Positions 12,579 through 20,867 of a stretch of 32,615 nucleotides of DNA are shown one piece after another. The notes under the pieces are model-generated. The model worked only from the letters and a program-made list of their open reading frames with translations, had not been told where the DNA came from and ran no database searches. The DNA lies in IMG/VR virus record IMGVR_UViG_3300034685_000271, positions 1 through 32,615 of that record; one strand, written 5' to 3'. Source of the stretch: a virus. Each line of letters opens with the position of its first letter. Position 1 is the first letter of the stretch. Position numbers and translations under genes: made by a program.

Positions 12579-12722
12579 ATGGATAAATATGCAAAAATGG
12601 GGGCCAATCACAGGCCCCTATTTTGTTGCCAATTTTTTAAAAAAATCGGTAGCGGGGAGTTAGATAAAGAGCTTGCCCGCTGTGGGAAAGGGGCGTGGGG
12701 TTGTGAATATCAAAACACTTAA
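12579..12722 (+). CDS. Possible 47-aa leader ORF
   Basis: An open frame of 47 codons (MDKYAKMGANHRPL ... GKGAWGCEYQNT) begins about 3 nt after the predicted start of the consensus promoter and overlaps the metallopeptidase start. It contains the terminator-like hairpin and has no ribosome site. It is either a leaderless leader peptide or chance; I favour neither strongly. Confidence 0.25.
   Translation: MDKYAKMGANHRPLFCCQFFKKIGSGELDKELARCGKGAWGCEYQNT
12599..12627 (+). terminator. Terminator-like hairpin in the late leader
   Basis: GGGGCC (12600-12605) pairs with GGCCCC (12613-12618) around AATCACA, then TATTTTGTTG. The U tract is imperfect. Lying about 25 nt after the late start site, it could attenuate the late transcript or stop early read-through. 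Confidence 0.5.
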
Positions 12723-13008
12723 GATTAACGGTTTTGAATATGAAGTGCAGTATCATGATGATTTAGGTGGCGACATGGTTGGCAACATTGATTATGTCGA
12801 GGGAATAATCAACGTAGAAAAGCACTCTAATAAAGGCATGCTTTTAACACTATTACACGAGGCGGTTCATGCAATACTTTTTTCAGCTGGATTGAATAAC
12901 GTTGATGATGATGAACACGATGAAAGGATCGTCCAAGCGATGGCACACGGGATATATACTCTCATCAAGGATAATCCGAAGCTTGTTGAACTTATTAAGA
13001 AGGGGTGA
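12703..13008 (+). CDS. Small HExxH metallopeptidase-like protein (ImmA/IrrE-like)
   Basis: The 101-aa protein carries a zinc-metallopeptidase motif HEAVH (52-56) in LLTLLHEAVHAILFSAG, followed by an acidic DDDEHDERIVQAMAHGI helix that could give the third ligand. The N-terminal strands (KINGFEYEVQYHDDL, IDYVEGIINVEK) match short phage proteins usually labelled ImmA/IrrE-like that lie near terminase genes. The substrate is unknown, and the short size without an HTH argues against a repressor-cleaving role. GTG 12703 is chosen with GGGG upstream; the longer TTG-started frame lacks an RBS. Confidence 0.7.
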   Translation: MNIKTLKINGFEYEVQYHDDLGGDMVGNIDYVEGIINVEKHSNKGMLLTLLHEAVHAILFSAGLNNVDDDEHDERIVQAMAHGIYTLIKDNPKLVELIKKG

Positions 13009-13017
13009 TGAATAGAT

Positions 13018-13061
13018 AAACGCGGGCGCGTTTGTCTAATGGATCGAACAAATTTGGTCGA
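13018..13061. other. Palindromic block before the HNH gene (packaging-site candidate)
   Basis: AAACGCG-GG-CGCGTTT (13018-13033) is a perfect inverted repeat and is followed by an 18-bp imperfect palindrome with TCGA ends (13044-13061, 16 of 18 symmetric). It is in a 104-bp gene gap directly before HNH and terminase genes, the usual place of cos or pac sites. No function is shown. Confidence 0.35.
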
Positions 13062-13112
13062 AGGGAGCGATAAGATGGGGTAGGCTCCATTCCAAGGATT
13101 ATCCGTGATTAC

Positions 13113-13427
13113 GTGCATAAGCGGGATAAAGAGAAATGCCGCGTTTGCGGGAGATATGTAAATGGAACCGGCCAAATCCATCACTTATTCAGGCGTAATG
13201 CGACGATACCGCCGGATTATGGGATTCCCTGGGTTCCAAGAAACAATCACCCGTATAATCTTATCCTTGTGTGCCCAGAATGCCATTTAAAAATTCATAG
13301 AGGGTTAGAAATAGATAAAGACTTTTTTATTGAACAGAACAAAAAGAAGAAACTCACGAAAGGAATCAGAAAGTGGGTGGAGGAGAATGAAGTGGGAAAA
13401 CTTGGATCAGGAGCTGACTCTGGATGA
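13113..13427 (+). CDS. HNH endonuclease (packaging-associated)
   Basis: The 104-aa protein has the HNH fold signature: CRVCG knuckle, IHH (catalytic His pair), HPYNLILVCPECHLKIHRG with the second CxxC and the final H. HNH proteins next to TerS/TerL assist terminase in cutting concatemers in cos-type phages such as HK97. The GTG start has no good RBS. The frame stays open upstream to 13074 and would add a family-typical IPRIIRDY segment, and an ATG with an AGGGAG site at 13075 is out of frame by one base in a G run. The true N-terminus is therefore probably longer. Confidence 0.82.
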   Translation: MHKRDKEKCRVCGRYVNGTGQIHHLFRRNATIPPDYGIPWVPRNNHPYNLILVCPECHLKIHRGLEIDKDFFIEQNKKKKLTKGIRKWVEENEVGKLGSGADSG

Positions 13428-13650
13428 ACTATCCGCAGAAGAATTAAGTCAAATTTCCATTCAAGAAGCACAGATGAGAATGCAGAATAACATAAACCTG
13501 CTTGCAAAGATAAACAACTTACTTCTGGAAGCATCAAACGAACTTGGGAAGTGGCGGATTATTGTCGAGAAACTGAAACACACGAAGAATACGATCATAG
13601 AACAGAATAGGGCGTTGAAAGAGATCTTGAAAGGGGAAAGGTGGCTGTAA
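13387..13650 (+). CDS. Hypothetical helical protein
   Basis: The 87-aa protein is almost entirely helical, with an acidic N-terminus (ENLDQELTLDELSAEELSQ) and heptad-like Leu/Ile spacing to the end, suggesting a coiled coil. GGTGGAGGAGA precedes ATG 13387. It overlaps the HNH gene by 41 nt and lies between HNH and terminase, so a packaging accessory role is possible but unsupported. Confidence 0.6.
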   Translation: MKWENLDQELTLDELSAEELSQISIQEAQMRMQNNINLLAKINNLLLEASNELGKWRIIVEKLKHTKNTIIEQNRALKEILKGERWL

Positions 13651-13653
13651 AGG

Positions 13654-13690
13654 TTGCCAATGTTGGCAAAAAGGCAAATAAGTTGGCAAA
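13654..13690. promoter_or_regulatory. TTGCCAA-TG-TTGGCAA palindrome and repeat before terS
   Basis: A perfect 16-bp palindrome (13654-13669) is followed by another TTGGCAAA (13683-13690) immediately upstream of the small terminase gene; TTGCCAA also occurs at 12626. The position suits a TerS recognition site or an operator. Unproven. Confidence 0.4.
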
Positions 13691-13702
13691 GAGGTGGTGG
13701 TA

Positions 13703-14254
13703 ATGAGTATTCTACATAATTCAAAATGCAAGGTATGTAATAGTGAACATAGAGCTGAGATAGAGAAACTTCTTGCAGAAGGTTGGGGAGTAAAAAGAAT
13801 ATCGGCTTGGTTAGAAGAAACATATAACGAGCATATTTCACATACTGCAATACTTAGACATAAGAAAAACCATTGGAACGTTGGGCTGGAAATCAAAAAG
13901 CGTGCAGCACAGAAAGAATCAGAACAGTTGTTTGAAGAGGAAGTAAAAAAAGGTCTTTCAAGGCTTGAAACGTTGAAAGTAGAGCGTGAACAAAATTTTG
14001 AATTAGCAAAACAACTTAGAATGATCTTCTTCGACTTGATAAAAACAGGGGATTGGAAAAGGATTCATCCAGAAACTTTCAAAGCCATGCAATCTTTGTA
14101 TAACACTGCTACCAATCAAGTGCGTTATACAGCAGCTGAAGAATTCAAACAACTTGACCAAGATACAGAAGATCCATTTGTCAAATTAATGGAGTTGATA
14201 ACAAATGACAAAGAGTCAGATGGAGATGATAGCGAGGAAGCTCAAGAATCCTGA
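13703..14254 (+). CDS. Terminase small subunit (putative)
   Basis: The 183-aa protein starts with a zinc-knuckle-like [16 protein letters not shown] and an HTH-like segment ([20 protein letters not shown], then [10 protein letters not shown]) within residues 8-55. A long coiled-coil oligomerisation region and an acidic tail ([15 protein letters not shown]) follow. This plan fits small terminases that bind pac/cos DNA as rings. It overlaps terL by 50 nt. ATG 13703 follows GAGGTGGTGG. The name rests on architecture and position rather than a catalytic motif. Confidence 0.75.
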   Translation: MSILHNSKCKVCNSEHRAEIEKLLAEGWGVKRISAWLEETYNEHISHTAILRHKKNHWNVGLEIKKRAAQKESEQLFEEEVKKGLSRLETLKVEREQNFELAKQLRMIFFDLIKTGDWKRIHPETFKAMQSLYNTATNQVRYTAAEEFKQLDQDTEDPFVKLMELITNDKESDGDDSEEAQES

Positions 14255-15491
14255 AACGTTCGTTAAGCTGTTATTTGGATATGATGAAATAGCGGAAAAG
14301 CAACGTGAAGTGTTATATATGAACGGTTCAACTCAGGTAATATGTGCAGGTAGAAGATTTGGAAAGACAAACTATGTAGCGGGAAAAATTTTTTATTTTG
14401 CAACGTTGAATCCAAGAAGTCATATCATTGTAGGCGGTCCATCTTTAGATCAGGCAAGAATTTATTATGACTTACTAGAAGAAGCAATAGAGAGATCACC
14501 ATTAAGAGGCTTTGTGAAAAGTGCAAAAGAATCACCGTTCCCAACTATTACGTTAAAAAATCATTCAGTTATAACAACAAGATCTACGGCATACAATGGA
14601 AAGTATTTGAGAGGTAGGAAAGTTAATTTAGTTGTACTTACAGAAGCGGCGTTTATAAAAGACAGTGTATATGAACAAGTTATAACCCCAATGAAGTTGG
14701 ATATGGGAGCACCTGTGATTTTAGAATCTACACCAAACGGAATGAATTACTTCTATGAAGAATACCAGCGTGGTTTAAAAGGAGCAAACAGAACAGTATC
14801 ATTACATGCAACTGTGTATGATAATCCGTTTTTAGATCAAGAAGAAATAGAGAATGCAAAAGCAAAAACACCAGAATATGTTTGGAGGCAGGAATATTTA
14901 GCTGAGTTTGTAGATGACGATTCTTCATTCTTTCCTTGGAAGGTATTGGTTGAAGTATTTGAAGATTATAAACCTGCTGGATATAAGGAAGGACATACAT
15001 ATACAATTGGCGTTGACTTGGCAAAGTATAAGGATTACACGGTGATTGTTGTACTAGACACGACAGAAGAGCCGTACAAGATAGCAGAATTTCACAGGTT
15101 TAATCAAATACCATATGAAGAGATCATAAAGCTTGTAAATGATATTCAAATGAGATACAACGGGTTCGTGTTTCTGGACGCAACAGGTGTTGGTGATCCA
15201 GTAGCGGAAAGAATAAATGCATGCCAGCCGTTTGTATTTTCCCAGAAATCAAAAAGTGAATTATTGCATAACTTATTGCTTGTGATGGAGCAAAAAAGAA
15301 TTTTACTACCATCATCAAATATAACGTTACGTGATGAGTTGAGGTATTTCAGAAGAATTAAATCTGGAAGTGGATTCAAACTCGAAGCTCAGGAAGGTTA
15401 TCACGACGACTGTGTTATGGCTTTGGCACTTGCTGTTTACGGTGCAACGAATAAACAAGAAGCAAAGAGCTTTAATCTGGACATTGTGTAA
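14205..15491 (+). CDS. terL: Terminase large subunit
   Basis: The 428-aa motor has Walker A GRRFGKT (49-55), a Walker B-like VVLTEAAF with catalytic E147, the coupling motif ESTPNG (174-179), and an RNase H-like nuclease with D271 ([12 protein letters not shown]), D325 (FLDATGVGD) and D401/D402 (HDDC). It pumps DNA into the prohead and cuts it. Oddity: the residue before the Walker B glutamate is T146, where Asp is normal. It follows terS with a 50-nt overlap and precedes the portal gene. Confidence 0.96.
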   Translation: MTKSQMEMIARKLKNPETFVKLLFGYDEIAEKQREVLYMNGSTQVICAGRRFGKTNYVAGKIFYFATLNPRSHIIVGGPSLDQARIYYDLLEEAIERSPLRGFVKSAKESPFPTITLKNHSVITTRSTAYNGKYLRGRKVNLVVLTEAAFIKDSVYEQVITPMKLDMGAPVILESTPNGMNYFYEEYQRGLKGANRTVSLHATVYDNPFLDQEEIENAKAKTPEYVWRQEYLAEFVDDDSSFFPWKVLVEVFEDYKPAGYKEGHTYTIGVDLAKYKDYTVIVVLDTTEEPYKIAEFHRFNQIPYEEIIKLVNDIQMRYNGFVFLDATGVGDPVAERINACQPFVFSQKSKSELLHNLLLVMEQKRILLPSSNITLRDELRYFRRIKSGSGFKLEAQEGYHDDCVMALALAVYGATNKQEAKSFNLDIV

Positions 15492-15504
15492 GGTGGTGAA
15501 ATAG

Positions 15505-16737
15505 ATGGTGAAAAACTATAACGAATTATTTGATTTGTTTTACGGAGAATATACCGAAAATTACTGCAAACAAAAAGGATTATTTATAGATTACGACTCA
15601 AAAGGGAACTTAAAACACATTACAAAAAGCCTTGTAGATTACGCATACGAGATCATAGCAACGGATTATTCGCTCATATTTGGCGAAAATTTTGAACTTA
15701 TAGTTCCAGACAATGAAAACGCAACAAATAGACTAAATGAAATTTTGAAACAAAACAACTTTGAGAAGACTGCAAGATTGTTTGTTATTCAAGGATTGAT
15801 TTTAGGGGATAGTGCTTTAAAGATTGGGCGTGATGATAACGGGCAGATAAGAATAGGGATTGTAAACCTTCTAAACGGAACACTTAACTATGTTATGGAA
15901 TACGGACAGGTTGTGGCTTGGACATATGAATATGCTATGAAGCATCAGGATAGCACTTTAAACGTAAAAGAAGTTTATACAAAAGACAAGGTACAGATTT
16001 ACATAGACGACAAGTTAGTAAAGGACATACCAAACAGATACGGTGAATTTTGGCTTATACATGTAGCAAATATGCCGAGTTTAAAAGATCCTGTGTGGGG
16101 TGAAAGTGAACTTGAGAGGATAGGGGATACCATAGACGAGATGAATTCTACTTTATCCAGGATATCTGCAATTGAGGATATATATGCCAAACCAAGAATC
16201 ATAGCAAGTGGAATTAGAGACGCTTCAAACTTAAAGCAAGAACACAATGTATGGTCCACTCCAGACAACGCAGAACTTAAGATTTTGGAATACAACGGAA
16301 ACGTGATTCCGTCGATGTTAAAGAAGTACGAAATGTTAGAGAATTACTTACGCAATAAATGTCCAGAGCTTATTCTCAATGATCTTGGCAATATTTCTGG
16401 ATATGCATTAAAGCTAAAACTTTCCAAACTAATCAAGAAAATTAAAAACTATAGATCTGTTTACTTTGACGGTATTAAGAAACTTGCAAAGCTTGCACTC
16501 GCAATGGACGGGGTTGTTGTTGACGAGGTTGCAATTAAAGTTGATCCAGTTATTCCTGCAGATGAGGTTGAGGATCTTAACAAATGGCTTATGCTTATGC
16601 AATCACAATTGGTCTCCAAACAAACAGTTGCTGAAGCACTTGGATACGACTATAACGAAGAAGCCAGGAAAATAGAAGAAGAAAATGCCTGGTACCTGGA
16701 GATGATTGGCGATGAATCTAGACAAAAGGCTGAATAA
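15505..16737 (+). CDS. Portal protein (SPP1 gp6-like)
   Basis: The 410-aa protein has the portal layout: an N-terminal alpha/beta clip and wing region (DYAYEIIATDYSLIFGENFEL, IQGLILGDSALKIG), the stretch EFWLIHVANMPSLKDPVWGESELERIGDTID, then long stem/crown helices (GYALKLKLSKLIKKIKNYR) and a C-terminal helix (QLVSKQTVAEALGYDYNEEA). Twelve copies would form the DNA channel and head-tail vertex. GGTGGTGAAAT precedes the ATG. It overlaps the head morphogenesis gene by 26 nt. Confidence 0.9.
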   Translation: MVKNYNELFDLFYGEYTENYCKQKGLFIDYDSKGNLKHITKSLVDYAYEIIATDYSLIFGENFELIVPDNENATNRLNEILKQNNFEKTARLFVIQGLILGDSALKIGRDDNGQIRIGIVNLLNGTLNYVMEYGQVVAWTYEYAMKHQDSTLNVKEVYTKDKVQIYIDDKLVKDIPNRYGEFWLIHVANMPSLKDPVWGESELERIGDTIDEMNSTLSRISAIEDIYAKPRIIASGIRDASNLKQEHNVWSTPDNAELKILEYNGNVIPSMLKKYEMLENYLRNKCPELILNDLGNISGYALKLKLSKLIKKIKNYRSVYFDGIKKLAKLALAMDGVVVDEVAIKVDPVIPADEVEDLNKWLMLMQSQLVSKQTVAEALGYDYNEEARKIEEENAWYLEMIGDESRQKAE

Positions 16738-17527
16738 GAGCGAGAAATATCTTATTAATCGTAATTTGAGACTTTTAAAAGCTTTGCTTGAAAGAATTAT
16801 CGGGATGCTTATAACCGGAGAAATGGGACCAAAGACTTTTAACTGGATCCAGATGCAAATTGCAACACAAGTTGAAGAATACATAAACGAATTTAAGCAA
16901 TATCTTAGCAAAGAAACTTTATCGATATTTTCCTTATCAAGCAAAGCGGCATACGAAAGCATAAATATGCCTTTCAAGGGCGTTCCAACAAATGCAATGT
17001 TATGGTTTAATAGTAATTTCCTAAGCTTTGAAGAAACGATCATGCGCAATTATGCAGGAGCTCTTATGCGAAAAATAGAAAACACCATAACGGCCGGGAT
17101 AATTTCGGGAACTCCGACGGATGTGATCGCAAAGATTTTAGCAAAAGAAATCCCACCAAACGCAAAACGTAGAGTGCAGGTTATGGTACGCGACCAGTTA
17201 GGATTAGCAATGCAACATGGAATCTGGCAAACTTATCAGGAGCACCAGGATATAATCCAGGCTTATCGCTGGTCTGGACCGCAAGATAAACGAACGACTA
17301 AATGGTGCAAAAATAGATATAAGTTGACACAACAAGAACCCTGGACTTATAATCAAATCCAGAAGTTTATTAAGACTAATCCTAAAAAGATAAAAGGAAG
17401 AGAAATAAGAGCTGATCATGGAACGTTCCTGCATCCCCATATCCAATGCAGGCATAGACTTTTAGCAATTCCAAAGTCACCAAAGTTAGTCGTAAATAAA
17501 GGCATAAAGGAGGTTTTAAGAGAGTAG
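16712..17527 (+). CDS. Head morphogenesis protein (SPP1 gp7 / Mu F-like)
   Basis: The 271-aa, mainly helical protein ends in the family's signature: AYRWSGPQDKRTTKWCKNR, a linker, then HPHIQCRHRLLAIP (Cys/His pattern, about residues 180-255). Such proteins are minor head components injected or placed by the portal. It directly follows the portal gene, overlapping its end. ATG 16712 is chosen with GGAGATGATT upstream. It has no visible extra enzymatic domain. Confidence 0.85.
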   Translation: MNLDKRLNKSEKYLINRNLRLLKALLERIIGMLITGEMGPKTFNWIQMQIATQVEEYINEFKQYLSKETLSIFSLSSKAAYESINMPFKGVPTNAMLWFNSNFLSFEETIMRNYAGALMRKIENTITAGIISGTPTDVIAKILAKEIPPNAKRRVQVMVRDQLGLAMQHGIWQTYQEHQDIIQAYRWSGPQDKRTTKWCKNRYKLTQQEPWTYNQIQKFIKTNPKKIKGREIRADHGTFLHPHIQCRHRLLAIPKSPKLVVNKGIKEVLRE

Positions 17528-17539
17528 TGGGGTGATAAA

Positions 17540-17803
17540 ATGGCTGATGTGATGAAAGACAGGGTTTGGAAAAATGTTCCACCTGCAGGCTCTTCAAAAA
17601 GAGAGGATATGCCAGCACATGTGTTTTTAGATCCAAAGAATAGGAGATATCCATACAAAAAGAAAGTAAATGGCGAATGGAAGCCTTCATGTGCTGGACT
17701 ACTTGCGGCATACAGAAGAGCCATGATGAATAAAGATGCAGAAATAGCAAGCAAGGCAAAAAGCCTTGCAATTCAATACAAATGTCCTTGGGCAAACAAA
17801 TAA
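17540..17803 (+). CDS. Small head-region protein
   Basis: The 87-aa basic protein contains HVFLDPKNRRYPYKKKVNGE followed by SCAGLLAAYRRAMMNKDAEIA. This pattern of a YPY motif and a helical AAYRRA stretch occurs in small phage proteins between minor head and scaffold genes, with no assigned role. It may be a prohead accessory. GGGGTGATAAA precedes the ATG. The two Cys residues (C-x-n-C) are too far apart for an obvious knuckle. Confidence 0.6.
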   Translation: MADVMKDRVWKNVPPAGSSKREDMPAHVFLDPKNRRYPYKKKVNGEWKPSCAGLLAAYRRAMMNKDAEIASKAKSLAIQYKCPWANK

Positions 17804-17819
17804 GAAGGAGGTATAAAGC

Positions 17820-18518
17820 ATGTTAGAAATGGAAAAGAGGGGCATTGACATCCAACTCTTTGCAGAGGGGGATAGTCAAGCCACTCAAGAGGAAAAGGCT
17901 GAAAGTCAAACTGTAAACCAACCAGCTGAAGGGGAAGAAGTTCTTTATGACGATAAAGATCCAATCGAGGCGTTAAGAGCAACAGCCATAGAGCTGGGGC
18001 TCAATCCCGAGGAAGTTGCAATTATGACAAAAAAGGAACTCCAAAGCCAAATCGATAGGGCCGTTACTCAAGCAATTAAAACAAGGGAGGAGAAATTAAA
18101 GAAAAAAGCAGAAATTGAGAAGATGAAGGAAAAAGGACAGTATGAACAACTCTTAAGACAAGAAAGAAAAGAAGCTTTGGAGGACCTAAAGAATACGTAT
18201 CTTCAAGCAAAAGGCTTACCCCTGGAATTTGGTGCATTAATCACAGTTGATCCACTCGTGGATAAATCGCTTTCCGAAGCAAAAGAAGAGCTTGTGGGCG
18301 CAGTAGAGACAATTGCAGGAAAAATTAACGAAATAGTAGAAACCAAAGTAAATGAGAAGTTGAAAAGCCTAGAAGCTGGATCATTTACACAAACTTCAAA
18401 CATACCAGAAACATTACCAAAAACACGAGATGAACTTTTAAGCTTACCGTATGAAAAACAGGTAGAGATATTCACAAAATATCCTGACCTATACAATAAA
18501 TTACTGCAAGGAGGTTGA
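17820..18518 (+). CDS. Capsid scaffolding protein (DUF4355/gp20-like)
   Basis: The 232-aa protein is acidic at the N-terminus, then a long coiled coil (about residues 70-125, TREEKLKKKAEIEKMKEKG), then helices ending PYEKQVEIFTKYPDLYNKLLQGG. The order disordered-acidic, coiled coil, helical end, just before the capsid gene, is typical of phage scaffolds. It should nucleate capsid assembly and leave or be degraded afterwards. The N-terminal RGIDIQLFAEGD segment is a common start in this family. AAGGAGGTATAAAGC precedes the ATG. Confidence 0.83.
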   Translation: MLEMEKRGIDIQLFAEGDSQATQEEKAESQTVNQPAEGEEVLYDDKDPIEALRATAIELGLNPEEVAIMTKKELQSQIDRAVTQAIKTREEKLKKKAEIEKMKEKGQYEQLLRQERKEALEDLKNTYLQAKGLPLEFGALITVDPLVDKSLSEAKEELVGAVETIAGKINEIVETKVNEKLKSLEAGSFTQTSNIPETLPKTRDELLSLPYEKQVEIFTKYPDLYNKLLQGG

Positions 18519-18523
18519 TTTAA

Positions 18524-19354
18524 ATGGCAGAAACATTAAAAGCTAACATGGTAGTTCCAGAAGTATTTTCAAATATTGTTGAAGGTGAATTTACATCCAA
18601 AGCTAAACTTTTAAAATTTGCTACTGTTTACAATAATTTGGTCGGAAAACCTGGCGATACAATTCACTTTCCAAAATGGGGAACATTAAGCGAAGCAACT
18701 GACTTGACGGAAGCAACAGCAATGGGAACTGAAGTACTTGGAACATCTGATGTATCAGCAGTAATCAAAGAAATAGGTAAAGCAGTTGAAATTTCCGATA
18801 CAGCTGTTTTAACTGCAATCGGAGATCCAATAAGCGAAGCTGCAAGACAACTTGGAATTGTTATTGCTAACAAAGTTGACAGTGATATTAAAGCTGAACT
18901 TGAAAGCACTACACTTGCCGTTGATTACTCAGCAACTGGAGTAATTGACTATAATGCAATAGTTCAAGCACTTGCACAATTTGGTGAAAACTATGATGAC
19001 ATTCTTGCACTTGTAGTTCACTCAAAACAAGCTGCTGACTTGTTAAAAGATAGCAATTTCATTAACGCAGCAGCATTTGGACAACCAGTTATGGTAAACG
19101 GCTATGCAGCAATTGGAAAAGTAGCAGGAATTCCTGTTGTAATTTCCGATAGAATAACCAAAACAACTGGCACACCAGATACATACACAGCATTGTTATT
19201 AAGAAAGAATGCAGTAGCACTTGCATACAAGAGACAGCTCAAGATTGAACAAGATAGGGACATCTTAAAGAGAACCACAGTAATTGCTGGAACAATGCAC
19301 TATGCAGTCAAACTCTTGGACGCAAACAGAGTAGTTAAGATCATCACACAATAA
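18524..19354 (+). CDS. Major capsid protein (HK97 fold, N4-gp56-like)
   Basis: The 276-aa protein shows capsid family features: N-terminal MVVPEVFSNIVEGEFTSKAKL, the KPGDTIHFPKWG strand (E-loop region), GKAVEISDTAVL, the spine helix DPISEAARQLGIVIANKVD, VVHSKQAADLLKD, GYAAIGKVAGIPVVISDRI and a C-terminal YAVKLLDANRVVKI. Size and motifs resemble the N4-gp56-like capsid group. It lies after the scaffold with AAGGAGG before ATG and is followed by a terminator that could raise its relative expression. Confidence 0.92.
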   Translation: MAETLKANMVVPEVFSNIVEGEFTSKAKLLKFATVYNNLVGKPGDTIHFPKWGTLSEATDLTEATAMGTEVLGTSDVSAVIKEIGKAVEISDTAVLTAIGDPISEAARQLGIVIANKVDSDIKAELESTTLAVDYSATGVIDYNAIVQALAQFGENYDDILALVVHSKQAADLLKDSNFINAAAFGQPVMVNGYAAIGKVAGIPVVISDRITKTTGTPDTYTALLLRKNAVALAYKRQLKIEQDRDILKRTTVIAGTMHYAVKLLDANRVVKIITQ

Positions 19355-19356
19355 TT

Positions 19357-19385
19357 GAGGGCGGGTTAATCCCGCTCTCTTTTTT
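19357..19385 (+). terminator. Terminator after the capsid gene
   Basis: GAGGGCGGG (19357-19365) pairs with CCCGCTCTC (19371-19379, one G-T) around TTAAT, followed by six T. Probably partial, reducing transcription into the connector and tail genes relative to capsid. Confidence 0.85.
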
Positions 19386-19399
19386 AGGGAGGTGAAAGA

Positions 19400-19558
19400 A
19401 TGGGTATCGGAACACTTCGCAGACATTATGAACAGAATAATATACCTGAACCAAAGGAAGTTGAGCTTAAACAAGAGCCAGAAAAAGAACCAGAGGTTGA
19501 AAAGAAGGTAGAAGAAGTTAAAAAACAAGCTAAACCAAAGAAAAGCAAAAGGAAGTGA
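19400..19558 (+). CDS. Small charged head-associated protein (52 aa)
   Basis: The 52-residue protein starts MGIGTLRRHYEQNN and continues as a Pro/Glu/Lys-rich disordered chain (PEKEPEVEKKVEEVKK, basic end). GGGAGGTGAAAG precedes the ATG. Short proteins starting with GIGTLRR and ending in such tails are familiar directly after capsid genes, with no known role. Confidence 0.7.
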   Translation: MGIGTLRRHYEQNNIPEPKEVELKQEPEKEPEVEKKVEEVKKQAKPKKSKRK

Positions 19559-19563
19559 TGTAA

Positions 19564-20034
19564 ATGACTAATCTAGAATACATCAGAATGAAAATTCCTG
19601 ATAAAGATCCTATAAACCAGATTTTCACAGATGCAGAATTGCAACAAATTATAAAAGATAATTCAGAAATCAAATTGATAGTTGCAGAGTCAAAGGATTT
19701 TGAAGGGAAGATATACCAGATACCGTACAGACATTTAGATGAAACCTACAAAGAAAGAGTGTTTATAGACAGCATTGAAACAACAGATTATACACTAGAC
19801 AAGGAAACGGGCGAAATTACATTTACAAATGCTGTTAATGGAGTTGTAGTAGTTCAGGCAAAGGTAATAGATTGGAATAATGTTCTTGCCGATTGTTATG
19901 AAATGATCATGGGAGATTTTCAGAAGCTTAATTCCTACTCAATACAGAATGCCTCACAGCAATATGACAACACTAAACCACATCTTAGATACTTAGCAAA
20001 TTATTACAGATCCGCACGCGGGTGGGATTTATGA
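19564..20034 (+). CDS. Head-tail connector protein
   Basis: The 156-aa protein starts with a helical LEYIRMKIPDKDPINQIFTDAELQQII, the usual opening of gp6/gp15-type connector (adaptor) proteins, then has an inserted strand-rich segment (YQIPYRHLDETYKERVFIDS) and ends in helices (LADCYEMIMGDFQKLNSYS). It would sit below the portal in a 12-fold ring. Its stop overlaps the next ATG. Confidence 0.72.
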   Translation: MTNLEYIRMKIPDKDPINQIFTDAELQQIIKDNSEIKLIVAESKDFEGKIYQIPYRHLDETYKERVFIDSIETTDYTLDKETGEITFTNAVNGVVVVQAKVIDWNNVLADCYEMIMGDFQKLNSYSIQNASQQYDNTKPHLRYLANYYRSARGWDL

Positions 20035-20501
20035 TTGACATCAGCGTTGACAAAAAACAGCTGGTAAAAATCAGAAGGTATGTATCAGATGACAGATTTC
20101 GTGAAGTCTTGCGTAAAGTTTTATTGGCAGCAGGAATGGAACTTGAAGAAAAAATAGTTAAAAACATACACGAGAGAGCAAGCAATACCGGGCGTTTAGG
20201 CCAATCCTGGACTGTGAAAGATATAAGTTATGACAAAGTAAAAGTATTTACAAACTTACAATATGCTCCATTTGTAGAATATGGAACACGACCACATAGA
20301 CCACCATTTGAACCGATTTTGAAATGGGTTCAACAAAAGTTACAAATCAAAGGTAGACAAAGCCGACATGTAGCTTGGGCAGTATGGTACAAAATAACAC
20401 AAAAAGGTACAGAAGGAAAAAGTTATCTAAATGATGCAGTAAGAGATTTCAAATTATCCAAATGGATAGATGAACTAATAAGGGCGTGGGAAAATGTTTA
20501 G
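20031..20501 (+). CDS. HK97 gp10-like tail completion protein
   Basis: The 156-aa protein has the gp10-like pattern: an N-terminal strand plus amphipathic helix (FREVLRKVLLAAGMELEEKIVKN-type), RASNTGRLGQSW, then VFTNLQYAPFVEYGTRPHRPPF, and a C-terminal region. The YAPFVEYGTxxHxPPF stretch is the family hallmark. It links connector and tail. The ATG at 20031 overlaps the previous stop; a GTG at 20022 is less likely. It overlaps the next gene by 8 nt. Confidence 0.88.
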   Translation: MIDISVDKKQLVKIRRYVSDDRFREVLRKVLLAAGMELEEKIVKNIHERASNTGRLGQSWTVKDISYDKVKVFTNLQYAPFVEYGTRPHRPPFEPILKWVQQKLQIKGRQSRHVAWAVWYKITQKGTEGKSYLNDAVRDFKLSKWIDELIRAWENV

Positions 20502-20853
20502 CACGGTAAGAAACCTTATAACTCAACTGGAAAACATTTTTGATAACGTTTCAATTGCAGATGATAGAGCGCTGCAAAAAGCAAACAATGCAACCGTGTT
20601 TATTGACAAGATAATCCCGGAGTATCTTACGAGCACGAGAAAACGTTACACTTGCAACATGGCTATTTTATTTTCAATTGATGGAACACCAGATCCAGCT
20701 TACGAAACAGCAGATACAAAGATAGCACAAATTGAATCAACATTAGATAGCTCTTTCGCTTATTATGAAATATCTGAGATCCAATACAGTTATGTTCAGA
20801 ACTTAAAACGGCTGTTCGTATTTATGCAAATAAGCTTTAAATGGGAAGAATAA
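20494..20853 (+). CDS. Tail terminator-like protein
   Basis: The 119-aa protein lies between the gp10-like and tail-tube genes, the invariable position of the tail terminator that caps the tail tube and docks it to the head. It has the expected small alpha/beta composition (helix, YTCNMAILFSIDG strand, DTKIAQIESTLDSSF helix, RLFVFMQISFKWEE closing strand). Identification rests on position and size; no diagnostic motif is visible. Confidence 0.68.
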   Translation: MFSTVRNLITQLENIFDNVSIADDRALQKANNATVFIDKIIPEYLTSTRKRYTCNMAILFSIDGTPDPAYETADTKIAQIESTLDSSFAYYEISEIQYSYVQNLKRLFVFMQISFKWEE

Positions 20854-20867
20854 CGGAGGTGAGTTAA

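Noticed and set aside
13021-13090. A possible tRNA before the HNH gene (a D-arm-like TCTAATGGAT stretch)
   Set aside because: No TTCGA-type T loop and no cloverleaf pairing; palindromes explain the local structure better.
17842-17872. A signal peptide or membrane segment at the scaffold start
   Set aside because: The RGIDIQLFAEGD segment is short and polar; it matches the usual start of this scaffold type.
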